The position numbers and the translations under genes were made by a program. From the NCBI GenBank assembly GCA_948099385.1, contig CANUEZ040000113.1, positions 9,064,501-9,128,500 of the forward strand: a stretch of 64,000 nucleotides of DNA, read 5' to 3'. This DNA is from Fasciola hepatica (taxonomy: Eukaryota; Platyhelminthes; Trematoda; Plagiorchiida; Fasciolidae). Positions 34,901 to 46,429 of the stretch are shown here, in pieces (within the stretch, counting starts at the first letter, position 1; every line of letters begins with the position of its first letter). Under the pieces are notes generated by a model. It was not told the DNA's origin. It did not search any database and saw only the letters and a list, made by a program, of their open reading frames with translations.

Positions 34901-37027
34901 CAGCCACTGTGACAGAAAGGAGTGACAAATGCCCATCCGAATGGTTGAACCTACCCCGATGAGCGACGGAACAAAATCAGTGGGCGCAGAGTACTCGGGT
35001 CTTTCATTACGTGACACTTGTGGTAGACCGAGCACTGTATCAGTCTGAGCATGGTGTTCACCATCGTTTGCGTCACAAACAACCGAAGACCGTCGAAATT
35101 CGCGGAGGCTCTAGCAATCAGTGGTCAACACTCACATCTTTAAAAACAGTGAAAAAGACTAAACACGTTAGCCATGACACAGTTAAGTGCTGCCAGTGAT
35201 TAACTGTTCCTTTTCATGGTAGCTGTTGCGACATAGGAACAGGAAAGAGATATTTGCTAAGCTGTTGAGGACAAAACGGGGAATGAATAAGCATCGAGAT
35301 CAATACCATGTTTGGCTACCCGATCTACCTTATTTGTAAACGACTACACTACTTATCGATGACACCAGGAGCCCGAATCATGCACTTGATGGACTAGCTG
35401 TTCAGGGACAGCTCCCTTGGCAGGGCTATTGTAAAGTGGTCGAAAAGTCGCTGGTCAATTTCCGACTAGTGTCACGAAATTTCTGATACGAAGAATGCAA
35501 CGGGATTATCTATAATTGTAATTATGCTCCTCATTTCAACCGTCTAACAGAAAATGAAACTACGTCTCGAAGTAGGATCCGGCCAATTAGACGCTGTCGA
35601 CGGAGGAAATTGACAGGCTGTGGCCGAATTGGAACTGTAGACCATGAGGTCTCTACGATGACCATTTGACTAACACCGGCCTTCTCTAGTATCAGTAATT
35701 CGTTTATTTCACATTAGTCGGTGTCGTTTGTCACGGATGTCACCCGAGAGATGCTAATCGGAGCCTGGATTCTCGTCTATTATCTGTCTCAGGTGGAAAC
35801 AAAATCGAATCGGAGTCGGGGGTCAAAGTTCAGATTCAGCTATAGGATTTCTGCAGCGACACCGAAACGTAATTGATTCGTGCACGTGCACACACTCCTG
35901 CACATACACACACGACCATATACACCAGAAAAATGAATGTTCTCTATGACTAATTGCGTATTTTATATAATGGAAAATCCACTTGCATTTTTAACATCGA
36001 AAAGTCGAACTCCGCGAGTTGGAATCGTATTTACCTTTCGGGCTCAATACAGAAAACCTCTGGCATTGCCAGAGACGACCCATGCTGATCCTCCATCAGT
36101 AATCACTGAACTGAGTTGATCTAGTGGCTTTTCATACAGAATACGGAGCTTTGTAAGATGGAACGTGTGCCCAAGTTTCGCATCTATTCTTTGCACGAAC
36201 CACTACTTTGCACATGAATTCATTTTTTTCCTACTTCGTTTCTTTGTAGACCGCGGCTTTGACAATCGTGAGTTTTTCACTCCAGGGTCCATTGCCAACG
36301 GCATCATTGTGAACAGTGACCAGGACTTGGATCTTCGACTGGATTCTACTCTCTACGGACACAATCAGCTAGTCTGTCAGACTAGATAACAGTTCGGGTA
36401 GAGGATCATATTTGAGACAGCTGAGGTTTTGAAACTTGACAAGGTCCATTTACAAGGTCCGAAATGCGCTTCCGTATGGTCGTGAGCCGACTGATTGGAT
36501 GCTGTTCACGCTGTCAGCCGATTATTTGTCTGTGGGTTTTCGTGATCCACCGTTGCGCTTCTGTATGTGCGTGCGTGCGTGCGTGTAAACAACCGGAAAC
36601 ACCTAGCGGATTTCATATTTTTCCATACGATTGATAGACTAATGGATTGCAGGACACAAACGGTGCCATCTTCACCGTCAATGTGCACACCTGTATGCTA
36701 ACTGCATTGCGAATTATTATCAAGGAACTAATTCAATTCACTGTATTTAACGTGATGCAGATTTTGAAGCAGGTGAAAACATTATTTTAGTGGGAATAAA
36801 TCCACTTGGATTATGAAATGATTGATTGTGCAATATCAACGCTCAATTCATCGTTCAGAACTATGAAAATACAGTTGTTTCATCCAGGCTTATTAGGTGT
36901 TATCAGTTGCGGTGCAAGTCCACCGAACCCGGGTTCGCTGTCTGTGATTTACTTCGCGTATGCTCTGTGTGATATACTTTCATCCGTCACCGGGTCTGAA
37001 CTTTCCCAATCAGCCATGTAAAAAGAG
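34901..37027. other. No gene recognised
   Basis: Short open frames without recognisable domains. A GTGC tetranucleotide run lies near 36567-36585. Confidence 0.45.
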
Positions 37028-37270
37028 CTTGACTCCCATAGCTAGGTGGATAAGCAAGTCATTGATGAGAGCATCAGGCCAGACGAACACGAACGCAGAG
37101 AGCTGACACTGCAGTATCATTTGTAGAGAGTCAGCTTGGACAGTCTTGAGATTAAGTGCTCAGTTCGTGGTCATTCACCTCTGTGCCGAATCCCATTGGT
37201 AGCTCTCTAGGGGAGCACTGCTGATGATTCCTAGAAAGCAGGTGCTTCCATCGTTTTCAAAGATGAGTTA
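37028..37270 (+). repeat. tRNA-derived SINE, family B, shortened hammerhead region
   Basis: An A-box-like tagctaggtggataagcaag opens the copy. At 37205-37250, ggagcactg-CTGATGA-ttcctagaaag-caggtgcttcc keeps the CUGAUGA box and a clear stem I (GGAGCAC/GUGCUUCC). GAAAC, stem III and the cleavage triplet are deleted or merged. It is a family B copy with an internally deleted hammerhead. Confidence 0.55.
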
Positions 37271-40200
37271 AGCTTTGCCACAGTATGATGAACCATTTGA
37301 TGACCACTTCAGATCTCCCACTGCTCACAGTGGCCGTGGACTGACTAAGTGTCAATAGTAGGAGATTAGATATAAAGACTCATTTTCAGAATTAACCTGA
37401 GAGATACTGCAAACCAATTGACGTACTGAAGTTTTTAATATTCTTGTTTATTTCATCTGTTACTACTGGGATTTTGAAGTGTATGGCGGAGCTACCTGAC
37501 TGAACAACCCAACACTTGTTCGACTCAAGTAAACAAATATCTTGTCGATGGCACAGATCGGTGCATCTGGCAAAGTGGACACAGGATCTACGAAATGGGA
37601 ACTACCGTCTTACTCTCAAAATTTGTCTATATGGTTCACTCCATCTTCCGATCAACCCAAACTTACGGAAGAATTCAAGAATTCGTGATTTGAAATATAC
37701 CTCAAAATATACTACACTGGTCGGAATTGGTTACAGTTTACTGGGACCTTCATTCAGAGAGAAATCGTTGTCTGCGTATTCTAGTCCAGACAGTATTTTG
37801 TCTGAAAAAAGCTTCTCCGCTACTTTCACCGCAGGATAGGACCATCTCTTAAGATATGTCAATCACAAAATTGGAGAGAAAGTGAGGTGTCAGACTCTGA
37901 CGGACAACGATTTCACTGATGGTCTGAAAAGACTGACTGCTAAAATGCCCACTCATCTCTCGAGTGTTTGTCTTTTAGAGAGTGGATCAACCTCCGAGTC
38001 ACTTCGGTGGTCGAAATTTCAACAGCAGCCGATTAGCTGGAATACGGGATCTGGCAGTCAACCAAATTAAGTACGGTATACGACGCAGTTCATTTTGACT
38101 AAGATAGTCATAAACTGAAGTGTCACACAAGTTCATGTAGTCCGTAACTGGGTGCTTTCGCTGCACTTGGACGAGGAACTCACTTACCCAGTCTGGTAAT
38201 CTGAGCTGAACTGCCTGATCATGATATTATGGTCTCAACCACAGTCGACTCTGCTCCTTCTGGTGCACAATGTATTGTCCCCGAGTATAACCCCGTGAAT
38301 GTTCACAACTAATTCTTGGAGTCGTAAAATCGCACCACTTGGTGTCCTTTTTTCTATTATATTACAAATGTTCATTGCAACAAAATGATCTGATATATCG
38401 CGGAATGAAACCGGAATCCTTGATCTGAAAAAGTGAAGTAATGAGTAACGTAGTCTTGACAGAGGTAATCGGAAATCCCTTAAAGTGCAGCTGAGTGGTT
38501 AGTTCTCTTATTCAACAGAGATCTCTACATCCTACGATTACTCATATATGTTCAGCAGTCCAGTGCATTGATGGTCGAAGGCATCAGTCCGCACAAGAAA
38601 AGATTGTTCGTGCTGAAACAGAGAGCAGTCATGTTTTATGATGAGAGCAAAACTCTACTAGTAACCATTACCCCAAAGAATCTATCAGAGTTTTGTCATA
38701 TCCCATGTTTAAACATCATTAGTTTAGACTGTAGTTCTGTACGTCACATATCCCGATCCCCTGTTGACTAAGAAATGAGACGAGTGCCAAGTTTCATGAA
38801 AACTAATGATCGTAATTGTGAACTTCGAGAAAGAGAAGTTGATTGACGCGGACGAGTTTGTAGGGTAGAATTGTGAGCACTCTAGCCTGCCATGCTGTTG
38901 ACGATTTGAGTAGTAGACTAAAGAACGTAAAACTGTGATTCAATATCTCACTACCGCCGGCCAAGCTGCATGGTAACATCGTTGCTAACTGCTTCACTAC
39001 CAGGTTTGGTCTATTGAAACCCAATACAGTTCCTTTCTCGGAGTTAAAACTACTGACTTCCGTACTCCATATTGTACAACAAACAAGGATAACCGCCGTC
39101 CTATTTTGGTTTATTTTGCCTGTCCAGTAGAAATTGCTCACGAAAGGCGAACATCATTGTATTTCTAATTTCAACATAGAAATTCGAGTTATTCATTCTT
39201 TCAGTAAAACATTAAACCGTTGTTTCCCATGTGTCTAAGTTGCCCTGACTCTGTGTTCATCAGTAAGTAAACGAAGCCCAATTTTGCATGCCACTCATTC
39301 ATGAAAAACCGATTTGTCCTTTTTTCCGAAGCTGTCTCTTTGTTGATGGAATAATCCACCCTGTGACTTCGAACATTTGGAGTCGCAAAGTCCGTTTGCC
39401 AGGTTTCGAATACCGGAATTTGCCTTATGCTATGTTTTCCTTCTGACAAAAGAAAACGGTTCCTGGTTTTCATCCGGTAGTATCCGCTTTCTCCTGCTCC
39501 GACCATTGGAAATCCGTGAGACTGAGGCATTAGAGCTCCAAGGCCAAAAGAACAAGCCCCAACTTGGAAGCACTTGAACCCAGTTGGGGCGCAAAATCTC
39601 TGTTCATATAGGTGCTAACCTCTAAGCAGTCATGTGCACGTATCAAATAATTGCGTTACTTCAAAAAGAACCGAATTGTCAACCCATTATCGACTTCGAA
39701 CCTGTCTAAGCTTGAAGCTTTCACTTACTCATCAAGAATGGTACGTGATAGATGGGTATGCACTACCGACAATTCTGCAGTTTGGTGGAACAGTTGAAAA
39801 GACCTTCCGTGGATTTTCTCTGATGACTGAAATCAGAAACAGAGACATCCCGTCAAAATTGGTTTCATGAATTATTTCACTGACTATATAAAAATCCCTT
39901 TTACTGTGGTATCCACGTGTGCAGGTGCCACGAAATGTTCTAGGATACATTGTGTAAACCCACGTTTCTAATTTCTGTATTCAGATGATTGAAATGTTTA
40001 ACTGTTCATTCGAGAGTAGCTACACATCTGCAGCACAACCAATCTCGTACAAACATAACGCAAAATACAACAGCAAATGAGAAAAGATATAAGTATGGCT
40101 TGCTTTTCAGAACATCGCTGGCTGTAGCTTATTATTATTATTATTATTATTATTAATATTAATATTATTTTGAAATGGCTGGGTGGGCGGTAGAGTTGTA

Positions 40201-41705
40201 AGAAATTTAATACAAGGTAAGGAACTGCATGAGTAGTCAGCCACTTTATGAGAACTTGACTGTTATATTATCCTTCAGGTAGAATAAAATCCACTTGCTC
40301 GATTTCTAACTCTTTTTGAAAACAAAATGATCATTATACTAGTTGGCTCCGCTTGCCCAATTAGTTTCTGCAGTTCCAGATGTGTTAACCGACGTTCAAC
40401 CTTGAATACTGCTTGCGAGTGTAAGCCATAAGCCTTACCCTTTTCAGATATGGCCAAGTTGCCATAAAATCATCTTTTGGCGATTGAAATGACATCACGA
40501 GCCAACCTGAATAAAACTAGCTCTTCCCAATGATTCTGAATATGGTTATTGTTTGTAGCTCAGGTGGATGGTTTGTATGGGTTGGTGATCACCTACCTTG
40601 GCCTTCAGGTCGCAAAGGTTTCATCTCTAGTAGAACGAACATGGTTCTTGATTGCAACTAAGCTGGTTGCAAATTGAACTGGTTTTATGCACTAACGGCG
40701 GCTGGATGTCTTTACCGATAAATAACTCCTTACGGCGTTACTCTTGAAATAAGTTTCGTTCCTCTTTTCTCTCGCGGGCCGTATTCAGCATGTCATGGGA
40801 AGCATTTTATAAACTGATTTGTGTTCGTTCTGCTAAAAAGAGAAAATCACATCAATTAGCATGCTATGGCGTGTTTAGAAAGCACCAAATTGTATTGGGT
40901 GTACAACCGCTTCGGCGACATTGAAATAAACACCTACACGACTTATTGTACGAAAGCTTATGTCCGTGTAAAAGGAGATCAATTGTGGCAACTGTACAGG
41001 AAAGAGTGGATCTAACTATCACCTAAGGTAGCAGGTTGGAAAATTGGAGGAGGTTATCGGAACAAGTGATCGATCTTTATTCGTAGTGTTTCATGAGATG
41101 CGTGCTGTTTGCCGATGAAAAGAGTTCCTCGGAAGGAATATGTCATTAGGAGAGTGAATTGAGTTCAGTACGTCACAGTATGTTACGGATAATTCAGTCA
41201 GAATACCCGGATGGATATATACAAAACCCAATTAAATAATGGCTATCAGATATTTTTGGTATTGTCACAGTATAGTAATCAACTGAGTACCCCTATCGTC
41301 AGTTATTCTCTGTAATTATTTTTATTTCCTTTATTTCTTTCCCTGCATTACTTCATGATTTTGTTCTCAGATAGTAACCAACTGCAAGAAACTTTCCAAG
41401 AGAGTTGACGATTATCCACCATAAAACTATAGGTGTTATCGAAATTCAAAGATGAACTTTTTACTCCGCAACTAATTGCTCTTTCCTGAAAATTTCGTAG
41501 CTTTTCAAAAGGCAAGACGGAAATACAGAATTCTATTAAACTTGATATCAATCACGTTAGTTCTGCTGCGATCTGTTGACGATTGAAATGGTGTGACCTT
41601 AGCTACTTTAATAGATTGGCCTAAAGTTCAGGAATCCGAAGTCAGTTAAATGTTGATTATGGCTCATTGTTAAATACTGATCTTGCCAGAAACGTTTTTT
41701 TCCTA
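37271..41705. other. No gene recognised
   Basis: Open frames up to 112 codons (for example minus 38803-39141 and minus 39201-39530) show no domain I recognise. Contains an ATT/AAT microsatellite (40130-40170) and a weak tRNA-like head near 40553-40635 (gtagctcaggtgga ... aaaggtttcatctc). Confidence 0.4.
40130..40170. repeat. (ATT)n microsatellite
   Basis: About nine ATT units followed by ATTAAT variants. Confidence 0.92.
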
Positions 41706-42006
41706 GTTATCTACCATGCCTCCACCAAACAAAAAGAAGCAAAAACGATGTGAACGTGTTCAGAGTACTACTTTGTCTAACAATTCAACAGACAACTCAC
41801 GGTGGATGGCAACTTCACTGGAAGAACATTTTTGGTTTACTTCGAATGCGTGACCTGGCCTTCAGGCTCACTTGAGCGCGGCCCGTGAATTAACCAACGT
41901 TTTCACTACGTTGAAGAAATTTTTACCGAAAACCGGAAAAATTCACTAATTTATTAAAAATGCCAATGGTGACCCTGTGCGCAGCCACCGAGCACTCGTT
42001 CTTGTG
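41706..42006 (+). pseudogene. Possible ghost exon with two in-frame stops
   Basis: A pyrimidine tract ending cctag (to 41705) precedes an ATG at 41716 in the favourable context taccATGc. The frame encodes MPPPNKKKQKRCERVQ..., then a stop at 41851-41853. It continues in the same frame with HLSAARELTNVFTTLKKFLP, a second stop at 41947-41949, and FIKNANGDPVRSHRALVLV, up to a consensus donor GTAAGT at 42007. Its plausible residue make-up and matched splice-like borders suggest a decayed exon or an old retroelement ORF1. No domain is recognised beyond a basic, NLS-like KKKQKR. Chance is a real alternative. Confidence 0.28.
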
Positions 42007-42009
42007 GTA

Positions 42010-45000
42010 AGTATATTTCCTATTCTCCCTGAGATAAACAATATGTTTTCTCGTATAATTCTTGCAAAGATAATAGTGCCATAACTAGATCTGTTGTACA
42101 AAACCTAACATGTCTGATTGGGTGATATGTACTGCATTGGGATAAAATAAAATAACATTCAGAAAACAATGAGGGAAATTTGGTAATAAATTCCTATGCG
42201 CCACTGAAGACAAGGGTGGAGAAAGGTAAGTTACTTTGTCCTTCGGATGATCGAAATCCCACATCGTACGACCAATAAAGGTGGCTAAGTGTTGGAACCA
42301 CGGAATTATTCCAGTCACATCGTAAGTCCTTTTGGTCGTCGATTTATTTTGGAAGAACTGTGTTGAGACTTAGAGGACTTACGAATATTCCAGTCATAAA
42401 AAGAAATTTCCAAGAAATTCAATTAAGTTACTGGGGTTGTAAATCTCACCAGGCTGGCTGATAAAGGCTGAAACAATCACGATCAGTCCTGTTGGTGGAA
42501 AAGTCGTCAAAGAATCGGATTCAAAAATGACGGTTCCCTGTATGTCAGGCTAGAAGTAATTCTGTGAAAACTGTGGTACCATATAATTATGCTCCAGTCC
42601 ATGGTTCATATGGGGCTGCGCATTTAATATCCATGGAGGCATTTACGTATTTGCAATCAGTTTTCCCAACAGCTAAACCACTGGAAATTAACATGACTCG
42701 GTTTCTGAAATTTCCTTCTAACAGCCCCCATTTGAGTAAGATCAAGAATTTATTCCTAGCGTTTGTGGAAAAAGACATCACTTTTCTCCCTGCAACGGGG
42801 AATTTTACCAGGGTACTATCTTGTGCGTGAGAGACAGACTAGTTCAAAAAACCACGATGTCTAAGTAATTTGGACAATATCTTTAATGAATGTGCAATTG
42901 GTTTTTCTAACCAGTCAGTGACAGACAGTGATTACCACAAGGACATGGAGAATTCTTATCCTGACTCTGGTACTACCTACCTCCAGTTGATCGATAACCC
43001 CTTTCAGAAACTTTCAATGCAAAGTGAAATAAATTATATTTTCATATCTTCATTTATCAACGAAACTTGTTGATTTAGCACACTGGTTCGTGAATTTCAG
43101 TAAGTTTATGGGCTGACACGAATAGAACAGTAATTTCGTTCATCACAATAGCCGAACCGCCCAACTAACCAATCTCAACATAATGACTGCATTTTTGATA
43201 ATAATTGTACCATCAGATTCACTGCCTAATCCGTTTGATTCTGCGTCGCCAGAAGTGCGAAGCCCTTTCGGAATTTCCACCTACCTACGTCTAAACTTCA
43301 ATCACACATTTGACTGACTGCTCTTTCAGCAAAGCCTCTAATTTCAGCCTTAACCACAATTCCCCTCCCCTACCCAACAGCTTGACCAAAAGGGTCTTGA
43401 CTGGAAGCGCGATTGTGCATAGTGCAGCTGATTCATACATACCAAGTCTGACCCCCCCCCCTCTACTCTAACCGTACATCCCATCGACTGAACCATCACA
43501 ACAGCCATATTCCGAATCGTTTTCTTAAATCCTTATCCGCATCCCTACTTCGGCCTCCACAGGGGGCTTGGCTGTCTGAATGGTTGCCGGGCTGGACACA
43601 TTCACAAACACGAAGGCTAGCTGCATCATAACCTGATATAGTTGCGATTAGGTTGGAATCTTGGACCCAATGACACTGATATCGTTTTCGTTCCGTTCGG
43701 TTTCTGGCATGGCGGACACTCACAATCATGATCTCTCGCATGCACCGACTCCACCCTTGGCATGCACGAGCGCAAACCCATTCCGCTCGGGTGGTTGGGC
43801 TCAGTCTAAACAGCATAGCAACAGCATTTTCTAACACAAGAGAGTGGGGTCGGTTGACACTGCGTTAAAAGGACTCGTGCGACAGGTCAGATGACCGATA
43901 ATAACTGCACGACCTCGGTCTTCACACCGAGGTGAACAGGACGGCGGCGGTGACGATCGGCCGCACGCACGCACACAGGAACGAAATCCATGCAATTTCA
44001 GTCAAAACAATCGATTGATGTCCTGCTGTTGGAGAAAAATCTCGTTCTTCTGTCACCGCCGATGATGTAGAGGCGAATAAATGGGTCTGCCTGAATTATT
44101 GTTTTTTGGTGATTTCGACCGGAATCATAATCCACAGACCAGAGCGCCGTGTCAACACGTCTCCGCAGGAAGACGTTCGTTCGCTACGATACAGTACAGC
44201 GCATACAGGTATGTTTGATCAAATGTCACTGATATTATTGTAATTACAACGTTCCTGTCGATGACATTTCTATTGCAAAAGTTTTGCGTAACTTTTCAGC
44301 AAAATAATCTGATCCAGACTGTAAAAGAACGCAGGGTACTAAACCGAGTTAAATTTTCTTCATCAACTGCATATAAGACTGCCAATCATCCCACAAATGT
44401 TTCGTCTGACAGTACTGTTTTGCACATTCGAACCCCTGATACACAGACAAATTGAGTGAAGAATTTATCATTTTTCGTCTTACCTTCAGCGCAGATTAAA
44501 CATGCCGGTTGACATACAGTACTCTAATGTATGTTGTCGAAATTCGAATATCAGTTTATTGTCTTCTGAATGAATTTATGTCCCCCATTTTCTCGCAGTT
44601 TATCAACAAATTTTGGAAATATAAAATTTCTATGTGGCTTATTATTATTTAAGTTAGCTATATGGTGATCAGTGGGCAGTTGAGCATGTGCGACCTTGGT
44701 TACCACCAGGAATTTGCTTACAGCATGAAAGTTCAAAATTAGTACAATGTTCAACGTCACTTATTTTTGAAACTGTGTTAGGGAAATTCATCACAGGTGA
44801 TTTTTGTCACATGTAAATAAATGTTTACCCTACTAGAACCAACCATTTTCAGAATTGTCAATCACAGTTAAGAATAACAGGAAGGAGCAAACACAATGCA
44901 AATACATGCGGAAAATATTTTATTATCTTGAAGCTCAACCGTGGAATCACCACCGATATTAGGTCAACTAAACCGGAGAAAAAATGTCTACTTCCAACAC

Positions 45001-45323
45001 TCGACCTTCACTTTAGGATCATGCGAGCAAGGTCCTTTAAATATCCATTTTGTTTTCACTGCTTTGGAGAATGGTTCCCTGGAATTTAACAATATACACT
45101 ACATCGGCAGTTAGGAGAGAGGGAAAATTCTGCTTATTCGGTAAGTTTGTCTGTGACAAACAGTACTTCGGATCTTTCCGTGAAAGAAAACGCGCTTCCT
45201 CTCTTTATTATGCTAAAGATGTTTCCACGAAATGCAACAGACAAAAACTAACACAACTTCCTGCATTGTGCTACTAATTGCACTGTGATAAAAACGATGA
45301 TCCGCAGACTAACGTGTATATTC
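42010..45323. other. No gene recognised; parts of a dispersed repeat
   Basis: Segments near 42176-42215 (taaattcctatgcgccactg) and 42359-42420 resemble 45712-45750 (taaattcctacacaccactg) and 49168-49230. A C-run lies at about 43450. Open frames, including minus 43496-43837 (113 codons), have no recognisable domains. Confidence 0.4.
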
Positions 45324-45397
45324 GTTTGGCTGACTGTCTTTTGGACTCCACGTTTCACGCACAAACCTCAAGTCATCCAACCAACCTGTACTCGGAA

Positions 45398-45442
45398 GCA
45401 CCAGACTCGAGTTTCGCTCTTGTTAGAGCTCATCGGTGGGCC
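45398..45442 (-). ncRNA. Hammerhead ribozyme copy in left arm, one core change
   Basis: Minus strand: CCGAUGA (expected CUGAUGA, 45436-45430), stem II GCUC-UAACAA-GAGC, GAAAC (45415-45411), palindromic CUCGAG, GUC, then UGGUGC. The U-to-C change in the first box and a weakened stem I (5' strand GGCCCA) predict loss of activity. Confidence 0.75.
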
Positions 45443-45474
45443 CGGGTTCAAACCCTGGGTGTGGCCGTGGATAT

Positions 45475-45519
45475 GCACCACTGATGAGCTCTAAAAAGAG
45501 CGAAACTCGAGTCTGGTGC
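45475..45519 (+). ncRNA. Hammerhead ribozyme, type I, all core boxes intact
   Basis: Stem I GCACCA (45475-45480) pairs perfectly with UGGUGC (45514-45519). Between them lie CUGAUGA (45481-45487), stem II GCUC-UAAAAA-GAGC (45488-45501), GAAAC (45502-45506), the palindromic stem III CUCGAG (45506-45511) and GUC (45511-45513), so cleavage is predicted after 45513. Every conserved base of the catalytic core is present. The six-base self-complementary stem III has no loop, so two molecules would pair there, as in known dimeric hammerheads. The layout, tRNA-like B box then hammerhead, is that of the schistosome Smα SINE. Confidence 0.88.
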
Positions 45520-45636
45520 TTCCGAGTGCAAGTTGGTCGGATGACCTGAGGTTTGTGCGTGAAAGGTGGAGTCCGAAGGACAGTCAGCCAAACAAAGATT
45601 CATCAATCCCACACACTACTCGCATGCAGTTGCGTG

Positions 45637-45638
<2 letters not shown>

Positions 45639-45703
<65 letters not shown>
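45639..45703. repeat. (TA)n microsatellite
   Basis: About 32 uninterrupted TA units, 45 bases after the hammerhead palindrome. Confidence 0.97.
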
Positions 45704-45708
<5 letters not shown>

Positions 45709-46429
45709 GAGGTTTTCCAGTAAATTCCTACACACCACTGAGTGAGGTCAAGTAAAATGAGCTGCCTCCGCTTTCAGTCGATTAAAAGCCTGCAATACGA
45801 ACCCAAAAATATACCCACGTGTTACAATCGCCATCGTGACATGAAACGTATGGCAAGCTGTTTTTCTACTGATTTACTGTTGTCGGTGTTGGGTGTATTA
45901 GGCTCCGAGCAGGTGGCTTGTCCTGAACTCCTCTCGAAATGCTCCCAAAAGACCGTGAGTCTCAGACCGCCTCTACTGAGAGAGTCCTACTCACTGTCTT
46001 CTTGAGGCGGGAGTGTTCCCAACAAATTTTCAGCTCCTAGGTTTAGCACTGTCCACCGGGTTGACTGACTGACAACCAGTCTGTGGTAGATGGCTGAACC
46101 CTGATTCCAAACTAGACACTGATGGCGTATGGGGCATACAGCGCTATGCTTACCGGTATCTGTGACGGAAGGATGAACTAGGCACTCAAGACCACTCACC
46201 AGTCCAAGGGATTTCTAGAAGAGACGAAAGAACCATACAATTGGCCACCGGCTAACCTAAACCAAAGCTGCTACCTTGAAGGTCGCTCCTGGCTGCACGC
46301 TGTCTAGAGGTGCATCCTCGAAGAAAAATGCATGCAGTGGACCAGGCAACTGAGTAGGACAGTAGCCAACAAAGTAGGCAAATATGATAGAGTCTGCTTC
46401 GATAATTGACTATTCTCCTGTGCACATAA

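Larger units (their letters stand above)
45324..45593. mobile_element. 270-bp palindrome of a hammerhead SINE (family B)
   Basis: The left arm 45324-45439 and right arm 45478-45593 are both 116 bases long and align without gaps, with 9 mismatches (about 92%). The 38-base centre contains a pol III B-box-like gggttcaaaccctggg. The right arm carries an intact hammerhead on the plus strand. The left arm carries its inverted copy on the minus strand. The text from the B box through gtggatatgcaccactgatg matches the tRNA-SINE copy at 49754 (gtggatgtgcactgttgatg), which places it in family B. The high arm identity implies recent formation or ongoing gene conversion between the arms. Confidence 0.88.

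Noticed and set aside
37050..37085. ttgatgagagcatcaggccagacgaac as a hammerhead
   Set aside because: GAAC instead of GAAAC, no stem I, and it sits inside a tRNA-like SINE head.
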